Of a DNA stretch of 64,000 bases, positions 1-11,349 are shown one piece after another. Position 1 is the stretch's first letter. Every line of letters begins with the position of its first letter. Made by a program: the position numbers and the translations under genes. The DNA is taken from contig NC_090705.1 in NCBI RefSeq assembly GCF_040954835.1, positions 15,140,436-15,204,435 of the forward strand. The letters are read 5' to 3'. The notes under the pieces were generated by a model that was not told the DNA's origin, made no database searches, and saw nothing but the letters and a program-made list of their open reading frames with translations. This stretch comes from Lepisosteus oculatus. Taxonomy: Eukaryota > Chordata > Actinopteri > Semionotiformes > Lepisosteidae.

Positions 1-194
1 GTCTCCTAAATTTTCATTCTCATAAAGCCAGTAGATCAAACCTTTTTTTAACATCTTAGTCTGTACTACAAAGATATATCTTCAATCAAATTGAAAAATA
101 CAACTCTGGAGTTCTGCACTTAATTCTTGTGTTTCCCCCATACGTTTTGAAGCACTTAATGAAAGCCAGAGTAGTACTATACTGTTCATATACA

Positions 195-1030
195 GGTAAC
201 TACAAAACTAAAGGCAACACTAAATGAGGGATACAAAGTTTTTTTTAAACCAAGTGCTTCCACATAGGTGGGGCACATTTGGCAGGAGCATCAGTGATGA
301 AAAATGCTCAACTAGCTGGTGTTTCATGAGAACTGTGGCTAAGATCACATTGGCATGGAAGTCAGGGAGAAAGACATCATCAGCTCAGGTAACCTGTGGA
401 CAAAGAGCATATTCCTTGTCAGTGATGTCTCTGCATTGGTTTGAGGTATAAGGTAAAACATATGAGCAACTATGAATTTAGTTGATTGCAAAAGTCAATC
501 TCAGGTGTGACCAAGCAGTTTCATCAAAGTAGTACATCAAGTACATCAAGAACAGAACTTCTCAGAGAGGGATTCTATGGTTAGGTTGCAGTGCATAAAA
601 CACTATGACACCTAAAAGTGTACTTATGTAAGTTATGTGATCCAATGAACACAGGCAATAGTCTACTGAGCAGTGGAAAAAAGTCATATGGTCAGATGAG
701 TCATCCTTCACTTTGTTCTTAACAATCAGATGAGTACATGTGTGGTACATGCTAAAAGAAACCTATAGGCTCAAGTGCTTGCTTCCCACTGTGAGGGTCC
801 TTGTGGCTCTGATATGGTATGGGCTGCATGGTTTACAGTAGGTCCACTTAACCCTTTAGAGGGCTAGATAAATGTCAATAAATACAAAGCTATTCTGAGC
901 GATCACATTCATCCTATGGTGAAACATTTCTATCCTGGTGGGAGTGGAATCTTGTAGCATCACAATGCCCTCGTCCACAGGCATTAGTGGTCACTGAATG
1001 TGGTTGTACAGTTTTACACTCTCAATAAAA
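195..1030 (+). mobile_element. Decayed Tc1-like DNA transposon
   Basis: The left part (from about 195) has the AAATGAGGGATACAAAG type of sequence common near Tc1-like ends in fish. The middle encodes broken transposase pieces: WSDESSFT (near 695), MVWAAW in another frame (near 817) and IHPMV (near 908). A CACAGGCATTAGTGGTCACT stretch (975-994) corresponds to the conserved catalytic-core region. Stops and frame changes are frequent, so it is dead. The right end is not visible; sequence changes to Penelope-like by about 1080. Confidence 0.7.
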
Positions 1031-1079
1031 AGGAAGCGGCATGAATCCCAACAATAGTTGTAAAAAGTAAAAAGCTCCA

Positions 1080-2089
1080 TCATGGAACACTTACAGTACA
1101 CTTACTCAGAATGTACTCTTTTTTCATCAAGAGAGGATACCCCACCCGAAATATTGATAGGGCCCTCACCCGAGCCAAAAACAGCCTTTTGACCATCAAC
1201 TCCTGGACTAACGACCTCATTCCTTGGGTGCTTTCCTTCCAACCTAACACATTATCTATCCCCAGGACAATTAACGACAACTTTTCCATCCTACAGGATG
1301 ATTCCTCTATTGGGGCCCTCTTTCCTCACCACCCTATCATCTCATATCGCCAACCACCTAATCTGCATAACCTTCTTGTTCACAGAACCCTTGACCGCCC
1401 TCAGCAACCACCCACACCAGGCACTTTCCCCTGCAACAGAGCTCGCTGTTTCACCTGCCAGTACACATCTAACACCACACTCATTCAAGGCCCCTCAGGA
1501 CACTTCCGGATCGCCCAGATGATATCTTGTACCTCCAGCAACCTTATTTACTGTTTCTATTGCAGTAAATGCCCAGCCATCTACATTGGGGAAACAGGAA
1601 GGAGACTCGGAGACCACTTCAGAGAACATGTTAGGGCTGTGAAGATTAAAGATTTATCCAAGCCCATAGTTTCTCATTTCACCTCAGATGGCCATGATCA
1701 CACTGATCTCTCCGTCTGCATTCTCAAACAAGGGTTTCTTAACTCATATAGCAGAAAGATATCAGAAACTGAAATTATCCTGAAACTTGATTCACACTCT
1801 CCCCCTTCTCTCATCGACAGACTTGTTTTCTTCTAATCTTCTCTATTTATTTGTAAGTTTCGACTTCACACCTCTCTTCACCTCTCTCGACTTCACACCA
1901 CCTGAGTGGCCACTCTGCCTCTCCCCTGCCCCTGCATCCTCCACTCTCCTGGCTTTTGTTTTCCTATGCTATACTGTATAATCGTTTCTGTCTGCCCTGT
2001 CTTTCTCACATCCAAAGAAGGCTTCACAGCCAAAACGTTGTTTTTCCTTTCTTCTCTTTTCAGCATGGAATAAAACTATTACTTGTTCA
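1080..2089 (+). mobile_element. 5'-truncated Penelope-like retroelement with GIY-YIG endonuclease
   Basis: The open frame 1111-1836 (241 codons) encodes the C-terminal part of a Penelope-like protein; the reverse transcriptase core is missing. Residues 1-25 resemble the RT thumb-side motif (KRGYPTRNIDRALT). Cysteines 108, 113 and 116 form a CX4CX2C cluster. The GIY-YIG nuclease core spans about 144-175 (LIYC, then YIGETGRRLGDHF and His173). The frame ends at a TAA. Downstream lies the element's 3' end, with a GGCTTCACAGCC hairpin at 2020-2031 and CAGCATGGAATAAAACTATT before about 2089. The intact endonuclease frame is notable, but without RT the copy cannot be autonomous. Confidence 0.8.
1111..1836 (+). 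pseudogene. Penelope-like protein remnant: thumb-side segment plus GIY-YIG nuclease
   Basis: This is the coding remnant inside the truncated element described above. It is uninterrupted for 241 codons, but the first Met lies inside what would be the reverse transcriptase C-terminal region, so it is a fragment and not a real start. GIY-YIG endonucleases of this family cut target DNA during retrotransposition. Whether any product is made from this copy is unknown. Confidence 0.75.
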
Positions 2090-4034
2090 CTAACAATACG
2101 TACAGGGGCAGTCCAAATGTATCCATACTCTTGGATATTTTCATTTTTCCTGTACTGTCTGTATTTTTTAGTTTTAGGTTTTATGAAATATTTACATTTG
2201 TGCTTCTCAAATTCATTAATAAATCAAGAACTGCCAAAGAACATTTGGATGCAATCGGGAAATGATAAGTGCATCAGAGGTAAGAAGAGTTAATTACTGA
2301 TGGATATAAGTCAGTCACTTCTGAGGATGAACTTCTGAAGAAACAGACTTCAAATTAAAATATTCATGATTATTTTGTAAAAAATAGAAAAGACTGAAGT
2401 TAGGCTTTCTGCCTAAGTTAAGAAATAATCAGAAAAGGCTAAAATATGCACAGAATATTCCACAGGTGTCTTTAATTGCTTAATTGAGCAAAATATTATT
2501 TTTACATTAATGATTTAATTTCAAGCCAACAGTGGAAAGTGAAGTGGAAATTAATCCATAATAAGAAATCAACACAACAATAGATAATTAATGTCTTTCT
2601 ATTGGCAATATGCCCTTGCATCCTAAATGTACAGAATTCTGAGGACACAGACATTAAAAAATCAGAAATTGTATCAAAGTATGTGAAAAGGCAAATACAT
2701 TAAAATCTTGCATAATATTACATTTTGAGGGCCAAAAAGAAGCATTTGTTTTAAATTAAAAATAATATAGTTTTCATAGTCTGTAATAGCTATATTCTTG
2801 TCATTTGTGCCAATCACAACTGCATTTTACTTTTTTAACAAAGATTTTGCTATTGTAATTAACTATTCTATTGATACCTTTTATGTTTTGTCCATGCCAT
2901 TAGTTCATTTCTTGTAGGTATAATCATTGCTGTAGTGAAAATAAATTAAAACTATAACAGCATGTGCTGACCTGGGGTTGAATGCTTATGTGTTTCACAG
3001 TTAAATTCCTAGTGTCTATTGTGTAAGGTATGTGTAAGGTATATTATTTTTCCTCTCTTTATGAAATCTCATCATCCCAGCACCAGCTTAAAGAGCACTG
3101 GTCTGTAAGATTTACAATGGAAAACAGCCATTGTAAACATCTCACACTCTAATAGAAAATTGCACTTGTTGGATGGATGTGTTGAGCTGGATGGTATTTT
3201 TATTTCAGAAAAAAACGACATTAGTACAAACTGCTATAAATACAGAAATAGCAAAAGTTAAACTTCTGAAGTGCAGATTATTCTAAGATTCCATCCTCTA
3301 TATGATTAGTCTACAAGGCCAAAAATGTTCGTACAAATCCACTTTTACTACTTTTGAATTAATTTCTCCTTCCACATTGGTACTTCATCTCAGAAAATTG
3401 TGTTAAATTTCTTTGATGTGCTAATATTCTTTTAAGTCTGGAAAAAATACTGTTGTAGTATAGTTACGCTATCCTAACTGTGTTTGATTTCTGTTAAAGG
3501 TTTTAAAAATGTATAAAGCTTTGCAGCTTTCTCAGGGATTTAATGACCTCATAGTATCCTAATACCTTAATGTGTATACACGGTGTTGCTTGTTAGAGAT
3601 AAAAGAGAATATACAAAACCTGGTATTCTGAAGTACAAAAGTACTACGTTGTGTATAGGGACTGCTTCAAATAGATTTACTCATCATTATGATGAAAGCA
3701 AAATTTTAAAAGCTCTGTCACATATTTTATTTATTTTAGGCAAATAAAAATGCAGCAATTTCTTATACTGTTTGTCTTGTGTCCCTCATGGCAGAGTTGT
3801 AAAGGAATAGTGAATGTCGAGTAAAAATCCAAACCTTGGTTAAAAAAGTGATTTCTATGATGAAATTCTAATGTTAATACTTTACAGTGAATATTATTAT
3901 TATAATAATATAATAATATTTTACTCACCAGGATGTTTTTCCAACCAAGCCCAAGCAATAGCCTTTCAGAACAATTTGATTCTGATTAAAAAGATTAATT
4001 ATCCCAGAAAGTAAAATCTCTGTGGATAAAATTA
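2090..4034. other. AT-rich intergenic sequence, no gene seen
   Basis: This is unique-looking AT-rich DNA after the Penelope end. No exon-like open frame, RNA gene or named repeat is recognised. Confidence 0.6.
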
Positions 4035-4119
4035 TTTCTAGATAGATACTTTATTGATCCCGTGAGGGAAATTGCAGTGCAACAGCAGCTTAACACACAC
4101 AACACAGCCACAGTGTAAC
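4035..4119 (-). repeat. LINE/SINE 3'-end-like fragment
   Basis: The sequence TACTTTATTGATCCCGTGAG with GGAAATTGCAG is a word set shared by many fish retroelement 3' ends, here probably in reverse orientation. It lies directly against the long hairpin that follows. The family cannot be named securely. Confidence 0.45.
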
Positions 4120-4232
4120 GAATTATATACTAATAGTACAATATATACAATACAATACAATACAAGAGTTACTCACAGTCCGGAATAACTCTTGTATTGT
4201 ATTGTATATATTGTACTATTAGTATATAATTC
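4120..4232. repeat. Long near-perfect inverted repeat (hairpin)
   Basis: The left arm at 4120-4171 and the right arm at 4186-4232 are reverse complements apart from one extra TACAA unit in the left arm. They are separated by a 14-base spacer. Each arm has several TACAA or TTGTA units. It could extrude as a cruciform, and may have come from fold-back repair or a palindromic transposon end. Confidence 0.9.
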
Positions 4233-6656
4233 TAGGCTTTCAGGAAAATATCAGCAATTTAAGAAATTACTTAAATTACTCAGTACATTTTCTTTTTTCT
4301 ATATGAGAAGTTCATTATTATTTTATTTTTATAGTGTACATAAAGTGAGAAAACACTGTACAAAAAGTTACTATGAGGTGCCAACTGAGTGATTAATTAG
4401 AAGAAGTTAGCTGCATATGCTTAACGCCGATTACACTATCCAGTGCATTTCTAAATATAGAAAATGCAAATGTGACATTTTTCAAGATGAATTTGGTTCC
4501 TTCTGCACAGCATCTATTCATCTTCTTATACAGTATATCAGTTTCAAATTATGGCTGGAAATATCTATTTAATACATTGTCAAATTATCATTCAATTCAA
4601 ATGATCTATACTACATATTAGAGTAAATGATAAATATGTGATGAATACATCATAACTTTAGTTGATTAAGGAGTTTAATATTTTATTTTAAGGTATGGCT
4701 TGCGTTCAGTTTATACTTTACATAAATTGCTTTTTTTATGAAACCAAAGCACATTTTCCAAACAAAAGGTGTTTTCTTGGGAGAGATGGTCATTTTTAAT
4801 TACCCAGGAACCAGAACACATGAAGCAAGATGGGAATTTTTTTGGTTTTTTAACTGTCAGAAGAGAAATATTCTATTTATTCAAATAAAAGTGTACGTTG
4901 TTCATTTATCATGAGGAGATTTATAAAACTATCATTCCAAAGTGATTTGGTTTAAGAAATATGAGCAATACAAAAACTTTCTTTCTAATAGATCTCGTGT
5001 AAGTCCAAGCCCATCTTGGGCAAATCCAAGGTGTGCCAAGCCTAAGAAACAGCACGTTCCCCAATTTTTTACAAACACAAAGCAAAATACGGAAAAGGTG
5101 TGCAAGTTTAATATAAATAATGATATGTACATAGAGCAGAGTTAGCAAACAAAGAAGAAGCTAAGGAGTGCTGTAAATTACTTAACATGACAGCAAGGAG
5201 AAAAATTACTAATTTTGCTGAAGACAAAATATAATGAAAATGCTCCAGAGGTGCTGCTTTTTCTTTCAGCAAGATCTTCAGAACAAAGAATGTACACTTG
5301 CAGCCACCCATCTATAAAGCAAGAGAGTATGACTCCTGCAACTCTAATTGCTTGAACATCATCCAGAAAGCTCCTGGGAGCCTACTTCAAAAGGAACTGA
5401 AATTATTAATTATTTTTACTTTTCACAAAGGTGGGTCATGAATTAAAAAATATAATAGAAAAATGCTGGTTCATGGAGATTTCTGAAAAGGAAATTGCTG
5501 TTTGCATATGGAGGAACACTCAAATGAAACACCAATGCTACCATATTGTTCCTTTTACTGTGCTTAAATTGTTAAGACTTTTCAGTTCATTTCTTAGTGA
5601 CAGCAATATAGTAAGTGTATAATAATGGTAAATGTTTAAAGTAATATCTTAGAATCTAGACAGCAATGCAAAGTTAGGTGTAATTTGATTGATTGATTTG
5701 ATTGATTGAATTTGATATCATAAACATTCATTTTGAGAAATGTGATGTATGAACTGAAGAAAGGATATACAGTAAATAGGACAAGAAAGTGTGATCAATC
5801 AAACTTGTTGGTTGTTAGTAACTCATTTGTGGATTTCATCGTCTTTTGCAGCATAACAGGGCACCAACTGTAAATGCTACATTCAAAATTCATTCTTTAT
5901 AAACTGTATATATCTCAAAATCTGTTAAAAATAATTACATTTTAAACAATATAACATTAGCATATTTATTACAATGAGTTTTTTTATTGATTTTGTAAGG
6001 CCTCTTTTATCATCAGTATCAACTTTTCATGGACTCATTTATTAATTTGGAGTAAATGTGCTACACAAAATGCAATCACGTCTTATTAAAATAAAGTATT
6101 TAGTGGGAATTTTTTTATTTGTATTCCTGTGAGGATACTTAACTTCATTCTGCTCTATTACACAACACAAAATGTTATGGTGATAGCAGGAATGTATAAA
6201 AAATCTAGCAAATTACCAGAGTTTCTAAATGCAATGGATAGTGCTTTTAAAGTGGTCCCCTGCCATTTGTCTTGTATTTGATTTACATAAATTTTGCAAA
6301 GAGGCCCATTAACAGGGAAACTGGACACACTTCTTTGTTGTAGACAGGAGGGAAAAACAGAAAAGAACAGTGAGACTCAAGGTACACAGTATCAAATTCA
6401 ATGACACTTTGTAAAAATGAAACACAAAATACTCTTGCTCTTCATCATATTCAAGACACAAACAAGAAAATCATGAATTAATACATTAACAGCCCATGAA
6501 CATGATTGTGTCTTGATTAATTTGTTCAAGATAGACCTTTTTCAAATTCCTAAGATATTGTATTTGAAAAAATAAAAAATCTAATCTGATAATTTCTATA
6601 TAAAAATGTCTACTGTATGTATCCAAATCACAAAAATTGAATGAATACATTGTGGA

Positions 6657-6657
<1 letters not shown>

Positions 6658-6733
<76 letters not shown>
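6658..6733. repeat. (ATT)n microsatellite
   Basis: About 25 uninterrupted ATT units. Length polymorphism is likely. Poly-Leu and poly-Asn frames over it are artefacts. Confidence 0.98.
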
Positions 6734-8180
6734 CCCTGACCCTTACAAAATTCAGTAAAAACAAGCATTATTCATTTTTAAGTGTAATATTGCCAGCGTG
6801 CTACTTTACCTGCAATTTAACAAATCCAGATTTCACCTAAGAAGAGGTCATTTCTTAACCCCTAACCCCATCACTCGTTAGCTGTGATTAGATAATGTTA
6901 GGCTCTTTTGATGTTTTTGTTGTAATGCCAGACCATTTTTGGCCCTTGTTGATGTTACATAATAGAGCATTTTTTTCAATGGTCACTCCTCCAGACAATC
7001 AGATCCAAACTTATTAGCACAATATGGGATTAAGGTGCTTAAGGTGCCAAATATACACATTTCTACTGTACATATACTGTAGGTACTTAGAGGAGAGTCA
7101 TTGAAATTGGTTTGACATACAGTATATAAAAACTGGATGTAAGAAATAAAGACAAGACATTTCATGACACTCATTTCATTTCATGACTAGATTTAGAAAT
7201 CATTAGTTAGCCTTAAAAGGTATTAGACTCTTACCCAGGGGATATACCAATAGTTGTCTGTATGTTACCAGTCTGACCTCAGAGGGCTTATTTTGGTCTG
7301 GATAACAGCAATGAAGGATTTACCTGTACAATGCAGGTGATGCCAGCTTCACATAGGTTGAAACATCAGATCTGTAGATTATTTAACAGTTCAAAGAGGT
7401 GTTTTTTTTCTCCAGTTCAATTCCATGGAAATGTTCCATGGTTTCCCTTTATTTTAAACTTCCAGGAATGTAATTGAGTTAATGAATGGCAGCTCCTGAG
7501 CTGTGCCAGAATGTTAAGGCTATGGAATGCGAATGGAAAAACAAGAGTAAATGTTACTGTGTTAGAGGAAAAATAAAAAGACTAAGGTATTACTAAAAAT
7601 AGATATCCAGTGACCTTAATTTTCACCTTTATACTAAATATGGAAGTAAACTGTCACTACTTTGTGAGCATGCATAATTTGCATGATGCAGTGGCTTACA
7701 GTATGTCTGAGTGCATTCCAAATGGAAAAATGGTTTGCAGACTTTAACATTTATGGACAAAAAGGGTGTGTTAGAGACAGGCAAGCAAGCAACGACAGAA
7801 TCCCTTTCAGCTGTACATAGGAAGCAGTATTAAGCTTCTTTGGGTTATTTCTGTCTGCAACACACAGAGTGTCACTGGACTTACTGTATGGGGAATAGTT
7901 ATGCAACACTGTTTAAAACAGAAACTGGTATTGAAAGAATGAGCTGTCAGTAGCCAAGGTCAATTCAAATTTCTGATCAACAAAATGCAGTATTTGTTTT
8001 CATTTTAACTTTAAATGCTGCAATATATTTTAGCACCTAATTTGGCCCTAATTTGGATATGTAAAGAGACAGATACTATCAGAATCAAATTAATTGAAAT
8101 AAGCTTCAGTTTTACCAGATTTTTGATGGGAGATATAAGCATGAAGTGAACAGAAGGAAACTTTTCTGGATAATAATATC

Positions 8181-8181
<1 letters not shown>

Positions 8182-8226
<45 letters not shown>
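8182..8226. repeat. (ATA)n microsatellite
   Basis: About 14 ATA/TAA units, flanked on the left by an interrupted TAATAATATC. Confidence 0.97.
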
Positions 8227-9534
8227 TCTAAGTATTATTTCGTAATGCACATTAATCAAATGATTTATGACACCAACCTAGATATGTACCTATACAGTAC
8301 CTATAAATGTGGCAACAGCCACTGAAATCATTAAAAAATGCTTCTATACATAAAGTGAAAATTGCAATTTCCACATTTTTGAAGTGCTGTGAAATGCTTT
8401 TTATCATATCATTGCAGACCGAAAATACACATTAGTTCCTTCTGTCCAGTACCATTTTTATTTTGAGAAAAATAGGAATGATTAATTAAATACTTGACAT
8501 TTGTACTGTTTATATTGCAGTGGATTTCCCATTGTTTGGAATGTTTTGAAGGAAGCTACAGGAGGCCAATTTTGACTGGAAGGAGACTTTGAATTCTTGT
8601 CAAAAGACACAGCCAGAAAGGTCAGTGTAATAAAAAATACTCATTGTAATCTCAGAAGTAGGTTTATTTAGCAACTTTCAACAGCCATTGATGCTTTGAA
8701 CCATGGTTAATCTGATACTGAGGTTGGAAATTGTATAGACTGGCTCCCTGTCTTGTTTTAGTCTCTCCTAATACATTTAGCTTTCCCAGCTTTGTTTTCT
8801 TTCTCATTTGATTGAACAAATTCAGGTTTGAATGCTATGAGAGTAAGTGGCAGATAATCAATGTGTAATTTCTGACCCTGCTGACTAAACAGATCTTCTT
8901 TTGATCCATTGAACTTAATCAAACTGTCCAGATTTACCTTCTGCTGTAAAGAGCTCTTGAAGGTTGAGAATTCACTCTGTTGCCACCCCTGGATTTTGGG
9001 CAGTTGTCTGAACGGAATTCAGATTCACTTTAAAAAAAGTAAGACCTATTTCATTTAGGATTTAGCTTTGTGAGAACTAAAACTGAAAGCTGTGTCATTT
9101 GCAAACACAGTCATGCGTCTTCACAAAACACAATAAATTAAATATATGAAGAAGCCTAGATTTTAATCTTATCACTGCAACAAAATAGCTGCCACAACAG
9201 TCACTTTTCTAAGCAGAAGACATTAATTAGTGTCCCACTGCTCAGAATAACTACAAGTGTTATTTTGAGTGTGTGCTTTTATGGCACTATCCTTTTTCTG
9301 CTTAATACTGATTATAATGGTTTCTTGTTAGCAAGTGGTTGATATATCAAAAATGAAAGGGACAAATTCTAACTCAGACACAATACTGTAGTTTTTTGTG
9401 AACATAAAATTTCTAAATAATAAATGTTAACTACATTAAAATCAATATGATATCCAGGTGAAGAAAATACAATGTTTCTAAAGCTTTGTCCAAAAATAAT
9501 ATTAAAGCTGTACCAAAATTGTTGATGGACTAAA

Positions 9535-9635
9535 GGCCTGTACAGGATATATCCTGCCTTGCACCCACTGCTTTCTAGATAGGTTTTGGTTACCTTGTAA
9601 CCCTGAATAGAAAATGAATGGAAGGACAGTAATTA
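9535..9635 (+). repeat. 3' tail fragment of a fish SINE
   Basis: ATCCTGCCTTGCACCCACTG followed by a tail ending AAAATGAATGGAAGG matches the 3' half shared with the longer copies at 36137 and 58060. The head is missing. Confidence 0.5.
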
Positions 9636-9989
9636 GTAGAATAGTTCAGCTTTCTGAGTTTCCTCTGAAATATTAAAAACCCTTTACATTAAATACCAAA
9701 CATGCAGGAATTCTAAACTGTAAAAGTATTTAACCCAAAGCAAAGTTTTCACAATGTGTTGCAATTATGGTTCTTCCAAATATTAATTTATATTTAGAAT
9801 CCCTGCTGATAAATCTGAAATATAATATACAGTAAGATCTGTTAAGAAATTTGGAAGATTCTCAATAGCTTATTTTGATCCCCTTAATGTAACAGGTGCA
9901 AAAGAATAGTGTGAAAGGTCACAAAGTTAGTGTTAAAATCTCTGTAATCAAAATGGTCAAACCTGACTTCAAGGTGAATACTTCTGTCT

Positions 9990-10610
9990 AAGTTCCCTCA
10001 GGTAGATATTGAATTTCAAGTCACACTTTATATTATGGTGCAATCCACTTGCTATGGATGCCACTATAAACCTTAGAGTGACTTTTAGTAACTGTGCAAT
10101 GTTTTATTGTCTGAGATGAGAGCCACAGTTCATACAGTACATCAACAGTATCCCAGTCCTTACAGAAAGCTGGTCTATATGGATGAGTCGTAAGACTTAC
10201 TGAAAAAGACTTAGGATACTCTCCCATGAGATACATTGCAGACATGTAGTAAAGGGTTATGTAGTTATGGTCAACTGAGACAAAAATTTAACATTTTTGG
10301 TCTAATTGCAAAGTGTTTAATCTAGCTCAAACGAAACACAACATATCACCCAGGCAGGACCAAACCTAGCTGTCAAGCATGTTGGTGGTAGCATCATGTT
10401 ATTGGGATGATTCTTATCGACAAGGACTTAGAAGCTTGTCAGGGTTGAGAGAAAAATCAATGGTGCAGAGTGCAGACAAATTCTAGAGGTAATCCTGCTT
10501 CAGACACCATAGAACCAAACAGTTGGTCAAAAATTCACATTCACTACAATGACTTGAACCACAAAGCCAAAGACAGACTGAACTGGTCTCTGAAGAGGGC
10601 AAATTATTCA
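9990..10610 (+). mobile_element. Decayed Tc1-like transposon
   Basis: The sequence around 10377-10412 reads K-H-V-G-G-S-I-M-L-L-G before a stop. It is the degenerate form of the conserved KHGGGSIMVWG segment of Tc1 transposases. Upstream, AAAGCTGGTCTATATGGATG (10167-10186) and TTTTTGGTCTAATTGCAAAG (10293-10312) are further typical Tc1-like coding words. Multiple stops show it is inactive. Confidence 0.7.
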
Positions 10611-10985
10611 GATTAATTTAATTTCATTTACTTTAAGTAAATACAGTTACAATTCAGTTTCACTACTGTTTCTGTTTTCTGTGCCACTACTTAAATGTAA
10701 ATGACTCATCTCTCCTAAATATAGTTTTCAAGTTAATAAATCAGCTGGAAAAAAAACACTGAAGCTTGTAAATACATATTCCCTTTAACTACCTCATAAA
10801 CGCAATTAGAAGTTTGATTTTTATTTCCAAAAATTAGTGAGCTACTGGAGTGAGCTCATCTGTGTTATAAAACCTGAAAACTCTGTACTGTATGTGTACT
10901 ACCTCTGCCATATCTGTTATGCTTGATGCTCTAAAACTTTCAAAACTGGTCTTTTTTAAGCTCCGTGAAGTTGCCCCCCTACAAA

Positions 10986-11340
10986 CAGCACAAACGATGA
11001 AACCCATCTCATTCAATAGTGCTGCGTTTGTGCTGGTTTGTACCATTGAAGTAGCATTTGTAACGACTGTGGGGTTCGGCATGGAATGGAGCAGGCATAG
11101 AAAAGGGGTTAAACAATTCATTTATTAACCAGAACTGGGGAAAGGTACACACACACAGAGACATGGATTACAACTCTGCATCCACACTAACACAGACACA
11201 GGGCACACCTGAAGACAGTTATGAGTGCCTTTGTTAGATCATCATATTTTGCCCAGGTGAAGTTTTGCAGTATGTAATGTAATGACCCAATAACCAGCAC
11301 AAACGACGAAACCCATCGCATTCGTTAGTGCTGTGTTTGT
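10986..11340. repeat. Pair of 46-bp direct repeats, 309 bp apart
   Basis: Copies at 10986-11031 and 11295-11340 match at 41 of 46 positions. The first copy also folds: CAGCACAAAC pairs with GTTTGTGCTG (11026-11035). The DNA between has a CA-rich patch near 11146. I do not recognise the family; it could be the ends of a small non-autonomous element. Confidence 0.7.
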
Positions 11341-11349
11341 TTCCGAGAT

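Larger units (their letters stand above)
4260..9500. other. AT-rich intergenic sequence with simple repeats
   Basis: Apart from the (ATT)n and (ATA)n tracts and a short GATT-rich tandem at about 5684-5712, I see no gene or named element here. Open frames are short and biased by base composition. Confidence 0.6.

Noticed and set aside
6486-6840. Poly-Asn and poly-Leu proteins
   Set aside because: They are translations of the ATT microsatellite.
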